Shown here one piece after another: positions 62,923-64,000 of a stretch of 64,000 nucleotides of DNA; positions within the stretch are counted from its first letter, which is position 1; each line of letters begins with the position of its first letter. The notes under the pieces were generated by a model that saw only the letters and a program-made list of their open reading frames with translations, ran no database searches and was not told where the DNA came from. A program made the translations under genes and the position numbers. Source of the DNA: Thioalkalivibrio sp. AKL19 (GTDB lineage Bacteria; Pseudomonadota; Gammaproteobacteria; Ectothiorhodospirales; Ectothiorhodospiraceae); the NCBI RefSeq assembly GCF_000420165.1, contig NZ_ATUK01000017.1, positions 53,703 to 117,702 on the forward strand, in the 5' to 3' direction.

Positions 62923-64000
62923 ATGGCTGTGAATGCTGTGGTAGCTACTGTTCAGGCGTTGACCGGGACGGTGATAGCCCGGGACGCCGAGGGCAACTCG
63001 AGAGTGCTTGGCGTGGGCGATCCGGTGTATGCGGGCGAGGAAGTGATCCCGCTGCGCGGCGCGTCGGTGGAACTGGAAGGGATGGACGGTGTCGGCGTTT
63101 CGCTTGGCGAGGGCCAGCAGGCCCTGATGGGCGAGGCCCTGGCGGAGAGCGGGCGGGCCGATAATCCGGAGATCCCGACGGCGGAAGAGGTGATTGCCGC
63201 CCTCGACCGGGGTGAGTCGCTGGATGCGCTGATCGCACCTCCCGCAGCCGGCCTGGAGGGCGGTGAGAGCGAAGGGGGCGGGTTTGTCCGCGTCGCGCGC
63301 ATTAGCGAGCCTGTGGAGCCGATTAACTACACGTTCCCGGTGAACGCTTTCGATCGGCCGGATGCCTTGGGCGAGACCGTAGCGGTTCCCGGGGGCGAAG
63401 CGGTCGAGACGGGCATTCCACCCGGTACGCCACCGACCGATCCATCGGTAGATCCCCCTCCGGTGGAACCGCCGCCTGTCGATCCGCCGCCCGTGGATCC
63501 CCCTCCTGTCGCGAACCCGACCCTTGCAGTATCCGTTTCGGTGACAGCGGGGTATGGCTACGAAGAGGCGAATGACGCCGCCGCGGGTGACGTGGTTTTC
63601 GATGTGTCTCACGTCCTGAATCTGGACGGGTTGGACCCGTCACTGGCCGGGGCGATCGCCTACAGCATCGTGGGTGGAGATACAGCCTACCTGGCGCTGG
63701 CTCAGGACGGCTCGGGTAACTGGGTGGTGGTTCTGACCGAGGCCGGGGCCGCTGCGATTCGCGCAGGCCAGGTGGATGGCAACCAGCTGAACGTAACCAT
63801 CGAGGGCACGGTGGTCCTGTCCGGGATGGACGATCTCGTGGACGTGGACAGCGCCTTTGCACCGGTACCCGATGTGGTCGTGGAGCCGCCGCCGGATGCC
63901 GATCCGACGTTGACCGTTTCGGTTGTGGTATCGACTGGCTACGGCTATGAGGAGGCGAGTGAAGCGGTTGCTGGGGATGTCGTGTTCGACGTGTCGCATT
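62923..64000 (+). CDS. Second LapA-like adhesin with retention module (3' end outside the window)
   Basis: At least 359 residues; the frame is open to the last base. Residues 1-122 form a retention module similar to that of the first adhesin (VVATVQALTGTVIARDAEGN; TAEEVIAALDRGESLDALIA; FVRVARIS). The motif P107-A-A-G110 falls exactly at the LapA cleavage position. A Pro-rich linker (VEPPPVDPPPVDPPP) follows. A domain repeat of about 129 residues begins at about residue 199 (GYGYEEANDAAAGDVVFDVS) and starts again at about 328. It has a very strong ribosome site. It is a paralogue, likely secreted by the same exporter. The C-terminus, with any RTX repeats, was not seen. Confidence 0.9.
   Translation, partial: MAVNAVVATVQALTGTVIARDAEGNSRVLGVGDPVYAGEEVIPLRGASVELEGMDGVGVSLGEGQQALMGEALAESGRADNPEIPTAEEVIAALDRGESLDALIAPPAAGLEGGESEGGGFVRVARISEPVEPINYTFPVNAFDRPDALGETVAVPGGEAVETGIPPGTPPTDPSVDPPPVEPPPVDPPPVDPPPVANPTLAVSVSVTAGYGYEEANDAAAGDVVFDVSHVLNLDGLDPSLAGAIAYSIVGGDTAYLALAQDGSGNWVVVLTEAGAAAIRAGQVDGNQLNVTIEGTVVLSGMDDLVDVDSAFAPVPDVVVEPPPDADPTLTVSVVVSTGYGYEEASEAVAGDVVFDVSH

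Overview
The window is GC-rich, tightly packed gammaproteobacterial chromosome. The gene order asd-fimV-truA-trpFBA-accD-folC-dedD-cvpA-purF is typical of that class. The GC-rich codon use, acidic proteins, glycogen genes and an ArsJ-type arsenate gene pair suggest a Thioalkalivibrio/Ectothiorhodospiraceae-like, possibly haloalkaliphilic, bacterium. The genus is inferred, not shown. I saw no rRNA, tRNA, CRISPR array, transposase or prophage.

Layout. 1-2.6 kb: 3' end of lysS and an exported PQQ-type sugar dehydrogenase. 2.7-9.5 kb: glycogen/alpha-glucan block, glgB divergent from an overlapping glgC-GH57-malQ run. 9.5-18.7 kb: Gln-rich exported protein, a three-gene Zn-peptidase/methyltransferase/MOSC operon, an MscS-type channel, mtgA, and a chain of small genes ending in a histidine phosphatase. 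17.1-23.0 kb: tripartite RND efflux operon (membrane fusion protein, pump, TolC-like channel). 23.1-26.9 kb: tspO, an arsenate-detoxification pair (GAPDH + arsJ) and a LysR regulator. 27.4-31.9 kb: leuCDB and asd, separated by REP-like repeats. 32.0-44.8 kb: the fimV-to-purF housekeeping block plus an L,D-transpeptidase. 45.2-49.8 kb: an orphan iscR with two IscR sites, convergent with a MoxR/DUF58/transglutaminase operon. 49.9-54.6 kb: an Mla-type lipid-transport operon (STAS-MlaE, MlaF, MlaD, lipoprotein) running into glutathione peroxidase and tadA. 54.7-64.0 kb: a LapB/LapC-type type I secretion pair, a LuxR-type regulator, and two LapA-like adhesins with N-terminal retention modules, the second cut by the window end.

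The last region is the most unusual. The two adhesin genes share a retention module and a P-A-A-G motif at the position where LapG-type proteases cut LapA. They lie beside their likely ABC and membrane-fusion exporter and a regulator whose receiver-like domain appears to have lost its phospho-acceptor. A lux-box-like palindrome (CTGTA-N6-TACAG) sits in front of the first adhesin. The exporter gene's coding frame extends well upstream of any ATG/GTG/TTG. It either starts at a non-standard codon (an ATC sits 6 nt after a GAGGA Shine-Dalgarno) or carries a frameshift. The outer-membrane partner, lapD and lapG are not in the window.
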